A DNA stretch of 45,887 bases, from the NCBI GenBank assembly GCA_021775005.1, contig JAJFIK010000047.1, positions 1-45,887 of the forward strand, written 5' to 3'. The notes beneath the pieces are model-generated. The model did not search any database, was not told the origin of the DNA, and worked only from the letters and a program-made list of their open reading frames with translations. Below are positions 30,801-38,937 of the stretch, piece by piece. Made by a program: the position numbers and the translations under genes. This DNA comes from Rhodospirillales bacterium (GTDB taxonomy: Bacteria > Pseudomonadota > Alphaproteobacteria > JAJFIK01). Numbering within the stretch: the first letter of the stretch is position 1; each line of letters begins with the position of its first letter.

Positions 30801-31110
30801 CCCGATCTTTCTCACCTCAATCACAACCATCTGCGGCTTGCTACCCATGATGTACATGTTGAACGTGAATTACATTGATCGGGCCTTTTCCATTGGCGGC
30901 CCTGTTTCAGTTTGGTGGGTGCCGCTTTCCACCGCAGTGGTCTGGGGGCTTGGGTTCTCAACCATCTTGACTTTGATTGTCACACCCTGCCTGCTGCGCC
31001 TGTGGGAAGCATTTGTGAACACGCTCTATCGCTCAGCACCGGCTATCGGACGAAGAATTGTCGGGCGCAAACCTGAAGAGCCTGTTGAGCAATCAGGTCC
31101 AGCCGAATAG
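27895..31110 (+). CDS. RND efflux transporter permease (AcrB superfamily)
   Basis: Large inner-membrane proton-driven exporter of 1071 residues, family length, with membrane helix 1 (TVLFILVVSVAAGFYSYLTI), helix groups around residues 340-480 and 870-1030, and two periplasmic loops. The helix-4 proton motif reads LVDGAIVVVEFAD: D398 is kept but the second Asp of AcrB is G399. At the helix-10 position where AcrB has a Lys, this protein has NNN (937-939) in AGIVVNNNIVLIDTY. A Gly/Ser/Thr-rich stretch sits at about residue 605-620. It is coupled to the adaptor gene and abuts the convergent ABC exporter with no gap. The substrate is unknown. Confidence 0.92.
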   Translation: MNAIVDAAIARSRTVLFILVVSVAAGFYSYLTIPKEADPDIPIPVFFISLAMQGISPEDGERLLVRPMELELQSIEGLVEMTSYAAQGHAGIFLEFDVSFDNEAALLDVRERVDLARPELPDDAEEPVVQEFNTSLEPVVIVALYGDVPERTLRQLGEDVQEAVETLPGVLEADLNGVREELLEVIIDPALLESYNISQTELINAVSLNNRLIPAGSIDTGRGRFAVSVPGLFETREDVLNLPIRASGDGVVTLDDIADIRRTFQDAAGYARFNGQSAVTVFVRKRIGANIIETNDSVRALVAEMSEDWPAGVNVDLTFDASDWIHRSLNQLQSAIMTAISLVMIVIVAALGLRSGLLVGFAIPGSFMLGFLLLAFTGQTVNMMVMFGMVISVGILVDGAIVVVEFADRKMSEGFHRKEAYALAAKRMWWPIISSTATTLAAFTPMLLWPGVSGEFMKFLPITLIYVLTASLFMALVFLPVLGSNFGRAQVGNEKTMKALAAAEGGDLRDIGGLTGIYVRLITFCTKRVLMSLVVTGMAFAMLFSIFIYYGSHNYGTQFFVATEPEFVNVFVGARGNLSAEESRDLVMDVEEQILAIDGIRSISTSTSTGGTGGGSPFGGGSPLDQIGNLFVQLEPYGSRRDGGEIIQDMRDFANSVPGIWVEVRPMEQGPPTGKDVQVELRSENSTALMATMAAISNHMRTEVDGLIEIEDTSPLPGIEWELDVDREQASRFGADITSIGTTVQLVTNGILIGRYRPDDADDEVDIRARFPDNARSIDQLDQLRVQTRDGLVPLSNFVTRTATQRVTQIDRIDGLRVMNVRANVEEGLLPDNVIRELRDWVDGQSFNPRVQIRFRGASEEQAESAEFLGGAMLIALFIMFLILITQFNNFFHSFVILLTVVFSTVGVLLGLMVMQQPFSIIMTGTGVVALAGIVVNNNIVLIDTYQRLLQEGFSGADAIVRTCAQRLRPIFLTSITTICGLLPMMYMLNVNYIDRAFSIGGPVSVWWVPLSTAVVWGLGFSTILTLIVTPCLLRLWEAFVNTLYRSAPAIGRRIVGRKPEEPVEQSGPAE

Positions 31111-33012
31111 TCAGGCGTCTGCAGGCACATCGCCGGTGTCGCGGAGGGCTTCAAGCTTTTCTGCGACTTCCTCTACTTCAAGCTGGCGCTGCCACATAGA
31201 GGCGTAGCGCCCAGCTTTTGCCAGCAACGCATCGTGGCGTCCGCGCTCAATAATATGCCCGCCATCGAGCACAATAATCTCATCGGCATTGATCACCGTG
31301 GAAAGCCGGTGCGCCACAATGAGCGTTGAACGCCCCCGTGATACGGCATTGAGGGCGGTTTGGATTTCTTTTTCGGTATGAGAATCCAGCGCCGATGTCG
31401 CTTCATCCAGCACAAGTATCGGTGGGTCTTTGAGCAGCGTGCGGGCGATGGCAACGCGCTGCTTTTCCCCGCCGGAAAGCTTCAGGCCGCGCTCCCCCAC
31501 TCGTGTGTCATAGCCTTTTGGCAAGCCCACGACAAAATCATGGATCTGCGCCTGCCTTGCGGCATGTTCAATTTCGTCTTGGCTGGCACCAGGGCGGCCA
31601 TAGCCGATGTTGTAGCGAATGGTGTCATTAAAAAGCACGGTGTCTTGCGGCACCATGCCAATCACATCGCGCAGGCTCCCTTGCGTGACATCTCGAATGT
31701 CCTGACCATCAATGGTGACGCGGCCTTCGCTCACTTCATAAAATCGGTAAAGGATGCGCGATAGCGTTGACTTGCCTGCACCAGTGGGGCCCACAACGGC
31801 GACGGTTTTGCCCGCCGGGATTTCAAAACTGATGTTGTGAATAATGCTGCGGTCTGCATCATAGTGAAAACAAACATCTTCGAATTTGATTTCCCCGCCG
31901 CGCACGTCAAGCGCCTTGGCATCAGAGGCATCCTCAATTTCCGGTTCCTGCTCCAACACATCAAACATGCGTTCCATGTCCACCAGGGACTCGCGGATTT
32001 GGTGGTAGACAAACCCAAGTAGATTCAATGGCACATAGAGCTGAATTAAAAGCGCATTGAGCATGACAAAGTCGCCCAGTGTCTTGGTCCCGTTCGCTAC
32101 TTCCATGCCCGCAAGGGTCATCAGCGCCGTCAACCCAATGGCGAAGACCACAGCTTGGCCAAAGTTGAGGAAGTAAAGCGAGGTCATGGCCTGAATCGCC
32201 GCGCGTTCATAGGCCGCCATAGAGCGATCAAAGCGCTTGGCCTCGTGCTCTTCGTTGCCAAAGTACTTCACGGTCTCATAATTGATCAGGCTATCCACGG
32301 CCTTGGTGCTGGATTCCGTGTCCGTATCATTCATTTGCCGGCGAAACTTTGTGCGCCATTCGGTAATGCCAAAGGTGAACCAGATATAAAAGATAATGGT
32401 GACACCGGTGATGGCCGCAAACCGCCAATCAAATGCCAATGTCAGCACCACGCAAACAAGGGCAAGTTCGATCAATGCGGGAACAATATTGAAAAGCGTA
32501 AAGCGCAGGAAAAACCCGATCGCTTCTGTGCCGCGATCAATAAGCCGGTTGAGCCCGCCTGTACGCCGATCCAGATGAAACCGCAGAGAAAGTTTGTGAA
32601 GATGTCGAAATGTCGTCACCGCGATGGAGCGCTGAGCATGTTGGCTCACTGGCACGAAAACAGCGTTTTGTAACTGCTGAAACAACGCCATCATGATGCG
32701 AGCGCCGCCATAGGCCACAATCGCCAGCACCGGGACCGCCACAATGGCTGCTGCCTCCGCCCCCACTGCCGGGGTCAAACCGTCCACCGCCATTTTGTAA
32801 AAAAACGGAACAATCACAGTAATGACGCGCCCTACCACCATCACAACAAGGGCAATCACAACGCGGGCACGCAAATCCATGCGCGATTTCGGCCACATAT
32901 AAGGGAGGATCGCCCGCATTGTCCGACCGATCCCGCCGCGGGTCGCGGTCATGGATGCAGAAGCTGCCGCGTCTGACACAGGGGCGGTGGAGGCGTTGTG
33001 GGCGTTGGCCAT
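31111..33012 (-). CDS. Atm1-type ABC exporter (fused permease and ATPase)
   Basis: Half-transporter of the Atm1/HMT family, which exports glutathione conjugates or sulfur species and protects against heavy metals. The 633-residue product has six predicted membrane helices (about residues 35-330) with the Atm1 signature DSLINYETVKYFGNEEHEAKRFD in part, then the ATPase domain with VGPTGAGKSTLSRIL, LSGGEKQRVAIARTLL, ILVLDEATSALDS and IVAHRLSTV. ATG at 33012 has AAGGA six bases upstream; ATG at 33042 is less likely. Its stop codon touches the RND stop codon at the 31110/31111 boundary, with no terminator in between. Confidence 0.9.
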   Translation of the reverse strand: MANAHNASTAPVSDAAASASMTATRGGIGRTMRAILPYMWPKSRMDLRARVVIALVVMVVGRVITVIVPFFYKMAVDGLTPAVGAEAAAIVAVPVLAIVAYGGARIMMALFQQLQNAVFVPVSQHAQRSIAVTTFRHLHKLSLRFHLDRRTGGLNRLIDRGTEAIGFFLRFTLFNIVPALIELALVCVVLTLAFDWRFAAITGVTIIFYIWFTFGITEWRTKFRRQMNDTDTESSTKAVDSLINYETVKYFGNEEHEAKRFDRSMAAYERAAIQAMTSLYFLNFGQAVVFAIGLTALMTLAGMEVANGTKTLGDFVMLNALLIQLYVPLNLLGFVYHQIRESLVDMERMFDVLEQEPEIEDASDAKALDVRGGEIKFEDVCFHYDADRSIIHNISFEIPAGKTVAVVGPTGAGKSTLSRILYRFYEVSEGRVTIDGQDIRDVTQGSLRDVIGMVPQDTVLFNDTIRYNIGYGRPGASQDEIEHAARQAQIHDFVVGLPKGYDTRVGERGLKLSGGEKQRVAIARTLLKDPPILVLDEATSALDSHTEKEIQTALNAVSRGRSTLIVAHRLSTVINADEIIVLDGGHIIERGRHDALLAKAGRYASMWQRQLEVEEVAEKLEALRDTGDVPADA

Positions 33013-33094
33013 GGGTGTCCTTGGTCCAAGGGGAATGACCATTCAACATGGCCCTCGCCTTGCCCGCGGACAACCCCTGGCAAGTTAGGGTGTT

Positions 33095-34060
33095 TTAATT
33101 ACCCGGCGGCACCGCAAAAATTTGTCCCGGATAAATCAGGTCCGGGTCGCGTATTTGATCTTCGTTGGCTGCATAAATGATGGTGTAGCGTTGGCCTTGG
33201 CCATAAATCACCCGGGAAATGCGCCACAGGCTATTGCCCGGCTGAACGATGACGCGGCCGTCGGTTAGAGCAACATCCGCAGGAGACGCGCGCTCAAATG
33301 GCACCTCGATGCGCTCCAGCACCACGCCATCATCAGCAATCAGGTCGACGCGCAACGTGTATAGCCCTGGCAGGATTGGTTCGTCGGCAATAATGGTCCA
33401 GCGACCATCGGGGCCGGCGCGGACAACGCCAACTGAGCGGTCACCCACATAGGCGCGAACGGCCGCCCCGTTCTCCGCCTCGCCGGCAAATATCACATTG
33501 CCGTCGTCGTCATAGTCGACCGAACTGAGCACCAGGCTGCCTTCACGAACGCCGTCTTGCGGCGCTTGCAGAACACGGCTGGGGCCATCTTGGGTCGAAA
33601 GCACAACAAGGGGCAGGTCATCCGGTCGATCTGGCACCGCCACCACGACCACCTGGGTCGAGGTATGCTCGTTTCCGTCGGCATCAAATGAGGTCAGGGT
33701 TATTTCCTGGTCGCCTTGATCAAGCGGCGCGGTGACAATCATGGTCCATTCGCCACGGGCATCTGCTTGAGCTTCACCGATCACTTCGCCGTTGGCATAG
33801 ACCCGCACGGTTTCACCTGGCTCTGTCCGGCCAGCGATAACGGCTTCGCCGGTGCGGTCCACGCGCACAATGTCAAAAGTGGGCATTTCTCGGCCCAGGA
33901 CGGCGGCATCATTCGCAGTGGACAGGTCCTCACTCGTCGGCGGCGGTGCGTCATAGGCAGATTGAGGGAGTTGCGGTGCTTGCACGCCAAAGAAAAGATA
34001 AAACGCCACGGCCACGGCAGCGAGCGCCACCAGACCAGCAAATATGAGAATAATACGCAT
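33095..34060 (-). CDS. LysM-domain protein with Ig-like repeats
   Basis: Predicted membrane-anchored envelope protein of 321 residues. ATG at 34060 is chosen (GAGGGG nine bases upstream, and it starts directly at the helix RIILIFAGLVALAAVAVAFYLFFG split here only as a landmark); the longer frame to 34174 would bury that helix. Two bacterial Ig-like modules follow (GEAVIAGRTEPGETVRVYANG and NVIFAGEAENGAAVRAYVGD mark their starts) and a C-terminal LysM (NSLWRISRVIYGQGQRYTII, DPDLIYPGQIFAVP) that should bind peptidoglycan. Similar LysM/Ig proteins are common near LOG genes in alphaproteobacteria. It is divergent from the LOG gene. Confidence 0.85.
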   Translation of the reverse strand: MRIILIFAGLVALAAVAVAFYLFFGVQAPQLPQSAYDAPPPTSEDLSTANDAAVLGREMPTFDIVRVDRTGEAVIAGRTEPGETVRVYANGEVIGEAQADARGEWTMIVTAPLDQGDQEITLTSFDADGNEHTSTQVVVVAVPDRPDDLPLVVLSTQDGPSRVLQAPQDGVREGSLVLSSVDYDDDGNVIFAGEAENGAAVRAYVGDRSVGVVRAGPDGRWTIIADEPILPGLYTLRVDLIADDGVVLERIEVPFERASPADVALTDGRVIVQPGNSLWRISRVIYGQGQRYTIIYAANEDQIRDPDLIYPGQIFAVPPGN

Positions 34061-34160
34061 AGACAAAAGCCCCTCTTTACATCTCCCCCATAGAGTTAAA
34101 CCATCAAATGTGGCCCGTTCGTGACCCATCCTGCGTTCAACCCCTTGCGGAGTACTGTAT

Positions 34161-34745
34161 ATGCCCGATCTCAAATCCGTTTGCGTTTATTGCGGCTCAA
34201 GCCCTGGCAACGACCAAGCCTATATGACTGCGGCCAAGACCCTTGGCGAGACCCTCGCCAGTGAGGGCGTGGAACTTGTCTTTGGCGGCGGCAATGTGGG
34301 CATGATGGGGCAGGTCGCAAACGCGACCCTGGCCAAAGGTGGCCGAGTAATCGGCATTATTCCCGAATTTCTACGCGCCGTGGAGTTACCGTCCTCAAAC
34401 CTCCATGAGTTGATCATCACCGAGACCATGCACGAGCGCAAGCACGACATGTATGATCGATCCGATGCTTTTGTGGTCCTGCCGGGCGGCATTGGCACCT
34501 TGGAAGAAGTGGTGGAGATGATTTCATGGGCGCAGTTGCAACAACACGACAAGCCCATTGTTCTTGTCAGCGTGAACGGCTTTTGGGAGCCTTTTGTCAC
34601 CCTTCTGGAACACATTATTGATCATGGCTTTGCGCGTTATGACATTCGCGCCTGCTGGGCAATTGTTGACGGTACAGAAGACGTGTTGCCTGCCATCCGA
34701 ACATGGCTGGCAAGTGAAGACCGGAAGATCGCACCCAAATTTTAA
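34161..34745 (+). CDS. LOG family protein (nucleoside-5'-monophosphate phosphoribohydrolase)
   Basis: Rossmann-fold hydrolase of the LOG/TIGR00730 family; members cleave AMP or cytokinin riboside monophosphates. The 194-residue protein has VCVYCGSSPG at the N-terminus, FGGGNVGMMGQVA, and the catalytic PGGIGTLEEVVEMISWAQL motif with ERKHDMYDRSDAFVVLPGG before it. GGAG precedes the ATG by eight bases. Its last four bases overlap the end of the convergent rarD gene. Confidence 0.93.
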   Translation: MPDLKSVCVYCGSSPGNDQAYMTAAKTLGETLASEGVELVFGGGNVGMMGQVANATLAKGGRVIGIIPEFLRAVELPSSNLHELIITETMHERKHDMYDRSDAFVVLPGGIGTLEEVVEMISWAQLQQHDKPIVLVSVNGFWEPFVTLLEHIIDHGFARYDIRACWAIVDGTEDVLPAIRTWLASEDRKIAPKF

Positions 34746-35668
34746 CGCATCACGCCAAGGCGTCGTCGCACTTGCGCTTCCGTATGAATGGCATTGCCGG
34801 TGTAAAGCGCCAGCGCGGTCCAGATCAGTGCAAAGGTAATAATGTGGCGAAGGGTGATGGCCTCGCCGTAACTCACCGCAATAATGAAATGAATCGATGG
34901 GGCGATATATTGCGCGATACCGAGGGTCGTCAGGCGTATGCGCCGCGCCGCGTAATTATACATCATCAGCGGCACAGAGGTGAACGGCCCGCAAAACAGA
35001 AAGAGCAGCGCGATCAACCAGCCGCTGTTTAGAAAGTGGCTTTCACCTTGAATCATCAACCAGATCAAATAGGCAAGGGCAAAAGGCGCCACCAAAAGCG
35101 TCTCAACCAACAGGCCCTCAACAGATTCAATGTTGACGGTTTTGCGGATGTAGCCATAAAAGGCAAAACTCACGGCAAGCGTCACCGGAATCCACGGCAA
35201 GGTGGTTAAATCGAGCGAAAGATTGATCACCCCAAGGGCGGCCAATCCAACGGCCGCCATTTGAATGCGATTAAGCCGTTCACCAAGCAGCGCCGCCCCG
35301 ATGACCACGTTCACCAACGGATTCATGAAGTATCCAAGGCTGGCATCAAGCACGCGGCCATGGGTGGTGGCCCAAATGAACAAGAGCCAATTGATCACGA
35401 TAAGTCCCGCGCTCAACATGAGCATGCGTAAGACACGCGGGTCCTTTACCTTTTCCCAAACATGGGCAAAGCCCTCGCCCCTTTGCACAACGATGGCCAG
35501 CATGACGCCTGCCCACAGAACCCGATGCACGAGGATTTCAGCCGCGCCATAGGCGCCGAGCAATTTCCAATAGAGCGGACTTACGCCCCAGGCGACGAAC
35601 CCGCCCACTGCGGCTCCCGTTCCCAGATGAACACGGGCGCGGACTTCGGCTTCGCTCCGCTCTGTCAT
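34742..35668 (-). CDS. rarD: RarD-like EamA-family permease
   Basis: Inner-membrane protein of the drug/metabolite transporter superfamily; RarD substrates are not established. The 308-residue protein shows ten predicted helices and the RarD signatures [30 protein letters not shown] and [15 protein letters not shown]. The length is typical. Its start codon overlaps the cysS stop (ATGA), so it is expressed with cysS. Confidence 0.9.
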   Translation of the reverse strand: MTERSEAEVRARVHLGTGAAVGGFVAWGVSPLYWKLLGAYGAAEILVHRVLWAGVMLAIVVQRGEGFAHVWEKVKDPRVLRMLMLSAGLIVINWLLFIWATTHGRVLDASLGYFMNPLVNVVIGAALLGERLNRIQMAAVGLAALGVINLSLDLTTLPWIPVTLAVSFAFYGYIRKTVNIESVEGLLVETLLVAPFALAYLIWLMIQGESHFLNSGWLIALLFLFCGPFTSVPLMMYNYAARRIRLTTLGIAQYIAPSIHFIIAVSYGEAITLRHIITFALIWTALALYTGNAIHTEAQVRRRLGVMR

Positions 35669-37002
35669 TTTGTAATGGTCCAGGTGGTGCCTTCCGCCCC
35701 GTCCATAATCTCAACACCCATGGCCTTTAATTCATCGCGAATACGATCAGACGCAGCAAAGTCTTTAGCTGCACGGGCTTTGGTACGTTCCGCAAGAAGT
35801 GCCTCGACAACCATAGGATCGACGGACGACCGATTGAGCTTGGCCGCTTCCCACGCCTCCGCCGTGCCCTCAAGAAATCCAAGCAATTGCGCACCAGTTT
35901 TAAGCCCCGCGCCATCGCCTGCACTTGCCAGTTTGTGCAACTCTGCAATGGCACCGGGCGCGTTGAGATCATCTGAGATCGCTTTCAGCACACCTTCCGG
36001 CGCTTCCTTCGTCGCTTCAACGCCATCGGTCAAAGCGTACCACCTGTCGAGGGTGCCTTGAGCTTCCTTGCCTGAACGCTCTGTCCAATCGATCGGTTGG
36101 CGATAGTGGGACTGCAACATCTGCAGGCGCAACACCTCCCCCGGCCATTCATCAAGCAATTCATGAATGGTGCGGAAGTTGCCGAGGGATTTCGACATCT
36201 TCTCGCCCTCGACCTGCAGAAATCCATTGTGCATCCAAAAATTGGCCAAGGGTTCGCCGTGGGCGCAGACGCTCTGCGCCACTTCGTTCTCATGGTGGGG
36301 AAAGACAAGATCAATGCCGCCGCCATGAATGTCGATGGTGGTGCCCATATGAGCTTCAATCATGGCGGAGCATTCAATGTGCCAGCCCGGGCGCCCGCGG
36401 CCATAAGCTGAGTCCCAGCCGGGCTCAATGTCGGACGACGGCTTCCACAACACAAAGTCCATGGGATTTTTCTTATAGGGCGCAACTTCCACCCGCGCGC
36501 CGGCGATCATGTCATCAATGGAGCGTCCGGATAACTTGCCATAATCCGCCATGGATGTGACGTCGAACAGCACATGGCCTTCGGCGGCATAGGCGTGACC
36601 CTTTTCCACAAGCGTGTCGATAAGCGTGAGCATTTCTGCAACGTGATCCGTCGCCCGTGGCACCAGCGTTGGCACCAGGGCGCCAAGGGCGGCCACGTCA
36701 TCTTCGTATACTTTTGCAGTTTCTTCGGTGAGGTCGCGAATGGTGCGACCTTCTTTGGCCGCCCGCGCGATGATCTTGTCTTCAATGTCGGTGATGTTAC
36801 GCGCGTAGGTAACGTGGTCCGCGCCATAGAAATGGCGCAGCAAGCGGAACAAAACATCGAATACAATCACAGGGCGCGCATTGCCGATGTGGGCATAGTC
36901 ATAGACCGTTGGCCCACAAACATACATGCGCACATTCTTCGCATCGATGGGGGTGAAGATCTCTTTTGAGCGCGTTTTGGTGTTGTAAAGTTTCAAGGTC
37001 AT
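35665..37002 (-). CDS. cysS: Cysteinyl-tRNA synthetase
   Basis: Class I aminoacyl-tRNA synthetase charging tRNA-Cys. The 445-residue protein has the HIGH motif as [13 protein letters not shown] as [10 protein letters not shown], zinc ligands in [17 protein letters not shown] and FPHHENE, and the family's C-terminal helices. ATG at 37002 is used with the weak site TGAGA upstream; ATG at 37014 is the alternative. A 23-codon ORF with two adjacent Cys codons lies in the leader about 110 bases upstream, and hairpins fill the space between (see separate entries), suggesting control by charged tRNA-Cys. rarD is coupled downstream. Confidence 0.96.
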   Translation of the reverse strand: MTLKLYNTKTRSKEIFTPIDAKNVRMYVCGPTVYDYAHIGNARPVIVFDVLFRLLRHFYGADHVTYARNITDIEDKIIARAAKEGRTIRDLTEETAKVYEDDVAALGALVPTLVPRATDHVAEMLTLIDTLVEKGHAYAAEGHVLFDVTSMADYGKLSGRSIDDMIAGARVEVAPYKKNPMDFVLWKPSSDIEPGWDSAYGRGRPGWHIECSAMIEAHMGTTIDIHGGGIDLVFPHHENEVAQSVCAHGEPLANFWMHNGFLQVEGEKMSKSLGNFRTIHELLDEWPGEVLRLQMLQSHYRQPIDWTERSGKEAQGTLDRWYALTDGVEATKEAPEGVLKAISDDLNAPGAIAELHKLASAGDGAGLKTGAQLLGFLEGTAEAWEAAKLNRSSVDPMVVEALLAERTKARAAKDFAASDRIRDELKAMGVEIMDGAEGTTWTITK

Positions 37003-37040
37003 GGGACGTCTCATTGGTAATGCGAATCAATAGGGATGAA

Positions 37041-37057
37041 CGTCGCGTGCTGCGACG
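37041..37057 (-). promoter_or_regulatory. Hairpin in the cysS leader
   Basis: CGTCGC-AGCAC-GCGACG on the - strand forms a perfect 6-bp stem between the leader ORF and cysS. Its 3' arm (GACGT, 37044-37040) can instead pair with ACGTC (37009-37005), directly before the cysS ATG, so the two pairings exclude each other. No T-tract follows. TGCCTG/CAGGCA upstream offers another pairing. Whether any of these acts as a switch is inference. Confidence 0.35.
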
Positions 37058-37111
37058 ATGCCTGACGGTGAACCCAATTGTCGATGAGGAAATACGCAGG
37101 CAAGCTATGCG

Positions 37112-37183
37112 CTAGGCACAACACCAGCGCGGGCCGCCCCTGCGGGCGGCGGCGGTTTCGAAATTCACGGTGTTGCGGGCCAT
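37112..37183 (-). CDS. Putative cysteine leader peptide upstream of cysS
   Basis: A 23-codon ORF not long enough for normal gene calling. It starts MARNTVNFE and ends PRWCCA, with tandem TGT TGT codons at 37123-37118 just before the TAG stop. It has an excellent ribosome site (AAGGGGAG, five bases before the ATG). It starts 20 bases after the gltX stop and ends 109 bases before cysS, with no other gene between. A 7-bp GC stem (GCCGCCC-GCAG-GGGCGGC, 37150-37133) lies within it, just before the TGG TGT TGT codons. Tandem Cys codons ahead of the Cys-tRNA synthetase gene are what a ribosome-stalling leader would look like. A chance ORF cannot be excluded, and I do not know a described family for it. 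Confidence 0.55.
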   Translation of the reverse strand: MARNTVNFETAAARRGGPRWCCA

Positions 37184-37203
37184 TGCGGCTCCCCTTTACC
37201 GAA

Positions 37204-38541
37204 TTAGGCGGTTTCGCCTTTGAGACGGGCCCGCACGCGCGCCGCGCCGATGAGCGGCAGAAGATGCGCCATATCAGGGCCTCGATCAAGCCCAGTTATG
37301 GCGGTTCGCAAGGGGTGGAAGAGCGCCTTGCCCTTGCGCCCGGTTTTCTCCTTCAGAGCTGCCGTCCAAATCCCCCAGGTTTCCACCGTCAGATCCCCTG
37401 ATGGCAGAAGCGCTGCGGCGTCGGCGATATAGTCCGCCTCTTCGATGCGAGGTGTCACCGGTTCGGTCACAAGAGCCCAAAGCTCCGCCACATCGGCAAA
37501 TTTTTTCAGGTTCGGTCGCACCGTGTTCCAGAATTCCTCGCCTGCTTCAATGCCCAGCGCTACCAAGCGGTCCACCACATCTGCGAACGCGATCTCGTGG
37601 AGAAGTTTGGCGTTGAGAGATTCAAGCTCGCGCATGTCAAACCGTGCTGGTGCTCGACTGATCTTTTCAAAAGCAAATTCATCAGCAAGAGCCAGCAGCG
37701 AGGTGCGCGGCTCTACCTGATCAGAGGTGCCGATTTTGGCCAGCTGGCTCAAAAGCGCCAACGCCTCAAAGCCTTCCTCGCGCAAGCCTTGCACCGTAAG
37801 TGACCCAAGCCGCTTGGACAGCTTCCCGCCATCGGCATCCGTCAACAGCGGATGGTGGGCAAATTCTGGCACCTTGCCACCCAAGGCTTCAAAGATTTCG
37901 ATTTGCGCGCCCGAATTTGTCACGTGATCCTCGCCGCGCACAATGTGGCTGATACCGAACTCGATATCGTCAACAATGCTTGGCAGAGTATAAAGATAGC
38001 TGCCGTCTTCGCGGATCAAAACCGGATCTGAAATCGATGCCGTCTCAATGGTTTGCTCGCCGCGAATAAGGTCGATCCATTTCACCGCATTACCGGATAG
38101 CTTGAAACGCCAATGGGCTTGACGCCCTTCAGCCATCAATTGTTTCTTCTCATCATCGCTGAGCTTCAGCGCGCTACGATCATAGACCGGCGGCAGGCCG
38201 CGGGTGCGCTGCACACGGCGTTTGCGGTCAAGCTCGTCGGAGGTCTCATAGCAAGGATACAAAAGCCCCGCTGCTTTCAGCTTGTCCCTCGCCGCATCGT
38301 ATTTCGCAAATCGTGCGGATTGATGCTCAATGCGGTCATGCTTGAGCCCGAGCCACGCCAGGTCATCAATGATGCCTTGGGCAAACTCAGCGGTGGAGCG
38401 CTCTAAATCGGTATCGTCCAGACGCAATACGAATTGCCCACCTGCCCTCTTCGCCATCAAAAAATTGATCAGCGCGGTGCGGATGTTGCCCACATGAATG
38501 CGGCCCGTGGGGCTCGGTGCAAAGCGAACGATGGTGGTCAT
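37204..38541 (-). CDS. gltX: Glutamyl-tRNA synthetase
   Basis: Class I synthetase for tRNA-Glu. The 445-residue protein has the HIGH motif as RFAPSPTGRIHVGNIRTALIN, the RLDDTDLERS segment, and KMSKS as GGKLSKRLGSL. At 445 residues it is shorter than E. coli GltX (about 470), as is common for the GltX2 type present alongside a second copy in many alphaproteobacteria; whether it charges tRNA-Glu or tRNA-Gln cannot be told here. cysS and its leader lie downstream in the same direction. Confidence 0.95.
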   Translation of the reverse strand: MTTIVRFAPSPTGRIHVGNIRTALINFLMAKRAGGQFVLRLDDTDLERSTAEFAQGIIDDLAWLGLKHDRIEHQSARFAKYDAARDKLKAAGLLYPCYETSDELDRKRRVQRTRGLPPVYDRSALKLSDDEKKQLMAEGRQAHWRFKLSGNAVKWIDLIRGEQTIETASISDPVLIREDGSYLYTLPSIVDDIEFGISHIVRGEDHVTNSGAQIEIFEALGGKVPEFAHHPLLTDADGGKLSKRLGSLTVQGLREEGFEALALLSQLAKIGTSDQVEPRTSLLALADEFAFEKISRAPARFDMRELESLNAKLLHEIAFADVVDRLVALGIEAGEEFWNTVRPNLKKFADVAELWALVTEPVTPRIEEADYIADAAALLPSGDLTVETWGIWTAALKEKTGRKGKALFHPLRTAITGLDRGPDMAHLLPLIGAARVRARLKGETA

Positions 38542-38583
38542 GGATGGTCCCTGCAGCGTCGAAATTCTGCGGGAGTGTTAGCG

Positions 38584-38937
38584 CTAATCTGAGCCGCTGC
38601 GCAATGCCTTGACGATGACGACCGCCAGAACGACCGCCAAGACCCCGGCTGCAGCCATGGGCAGGAACAAAAGACCAAAGCTCAAGAGCCCAATGATCAG
38701 GCTAATCAAAGTCCCGATAAGCGCCGCAACAAAGGCAAAAATCGCCAGAATCAGCCCAAAGATCGCGCCGAAGATGGCGAAAATGCCGCCAAAGACGATC
38801 CAGAAAAACGCCCCTATTACCGGTATGGCCCAGGCCGCCACAAAAATGGCCGCCAGTACCAAGATGAAGACACCTAGAGGATTGGGGCCCGATTTCTCTG
38901 GGCTGGCGTCGGATGGGGCAGTATCAGTCTCTGGCAT
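38584..38937 (-). CDS. Small hydrophobic membrane protein of unknown function
   Basis: 117 residues with a polar N-terminus (MPETDTAPSDASPEKSGPNP) followed by an almost uninterrupted hydrophobic stretch rich in Ile, Ala, Phe and Gly, likely three membrane helices (about residues 20-110), and a short basic end KALRSGSD. No family was recognised. Its start overlaps the nadE stop by 14 bases, so it is translated from the nadE transcript. A strongly biased composition makes similarity to other proteins uninformative. Confidence 0.7.
   Translation of the reverse strand: MPETDTAPSDASPEKSGPNPLGVFILVLAAIFVAAWAIPVIGAFFWIVFGGIFAIFGAIFGLILAIFAFVAALIGTLISLIIGLLSFGLLFLPMAAAGVLAVVLAVVIVKALRSGSD

Noticed and set aside
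37133-37150. GC hairpin as a transcription terminator after gltX
   Set aside because: No T-tract on either side; it lies inside the leader ORF.
37011-37289. 92-codon - strand ORF across the gltX end and cysS leader
   Set aside because: Overlaps the gltX C-terminus in another frame, has unlikely composition, and lacks a ribosome site; the 23-codon ORF inside the gap is better supported.
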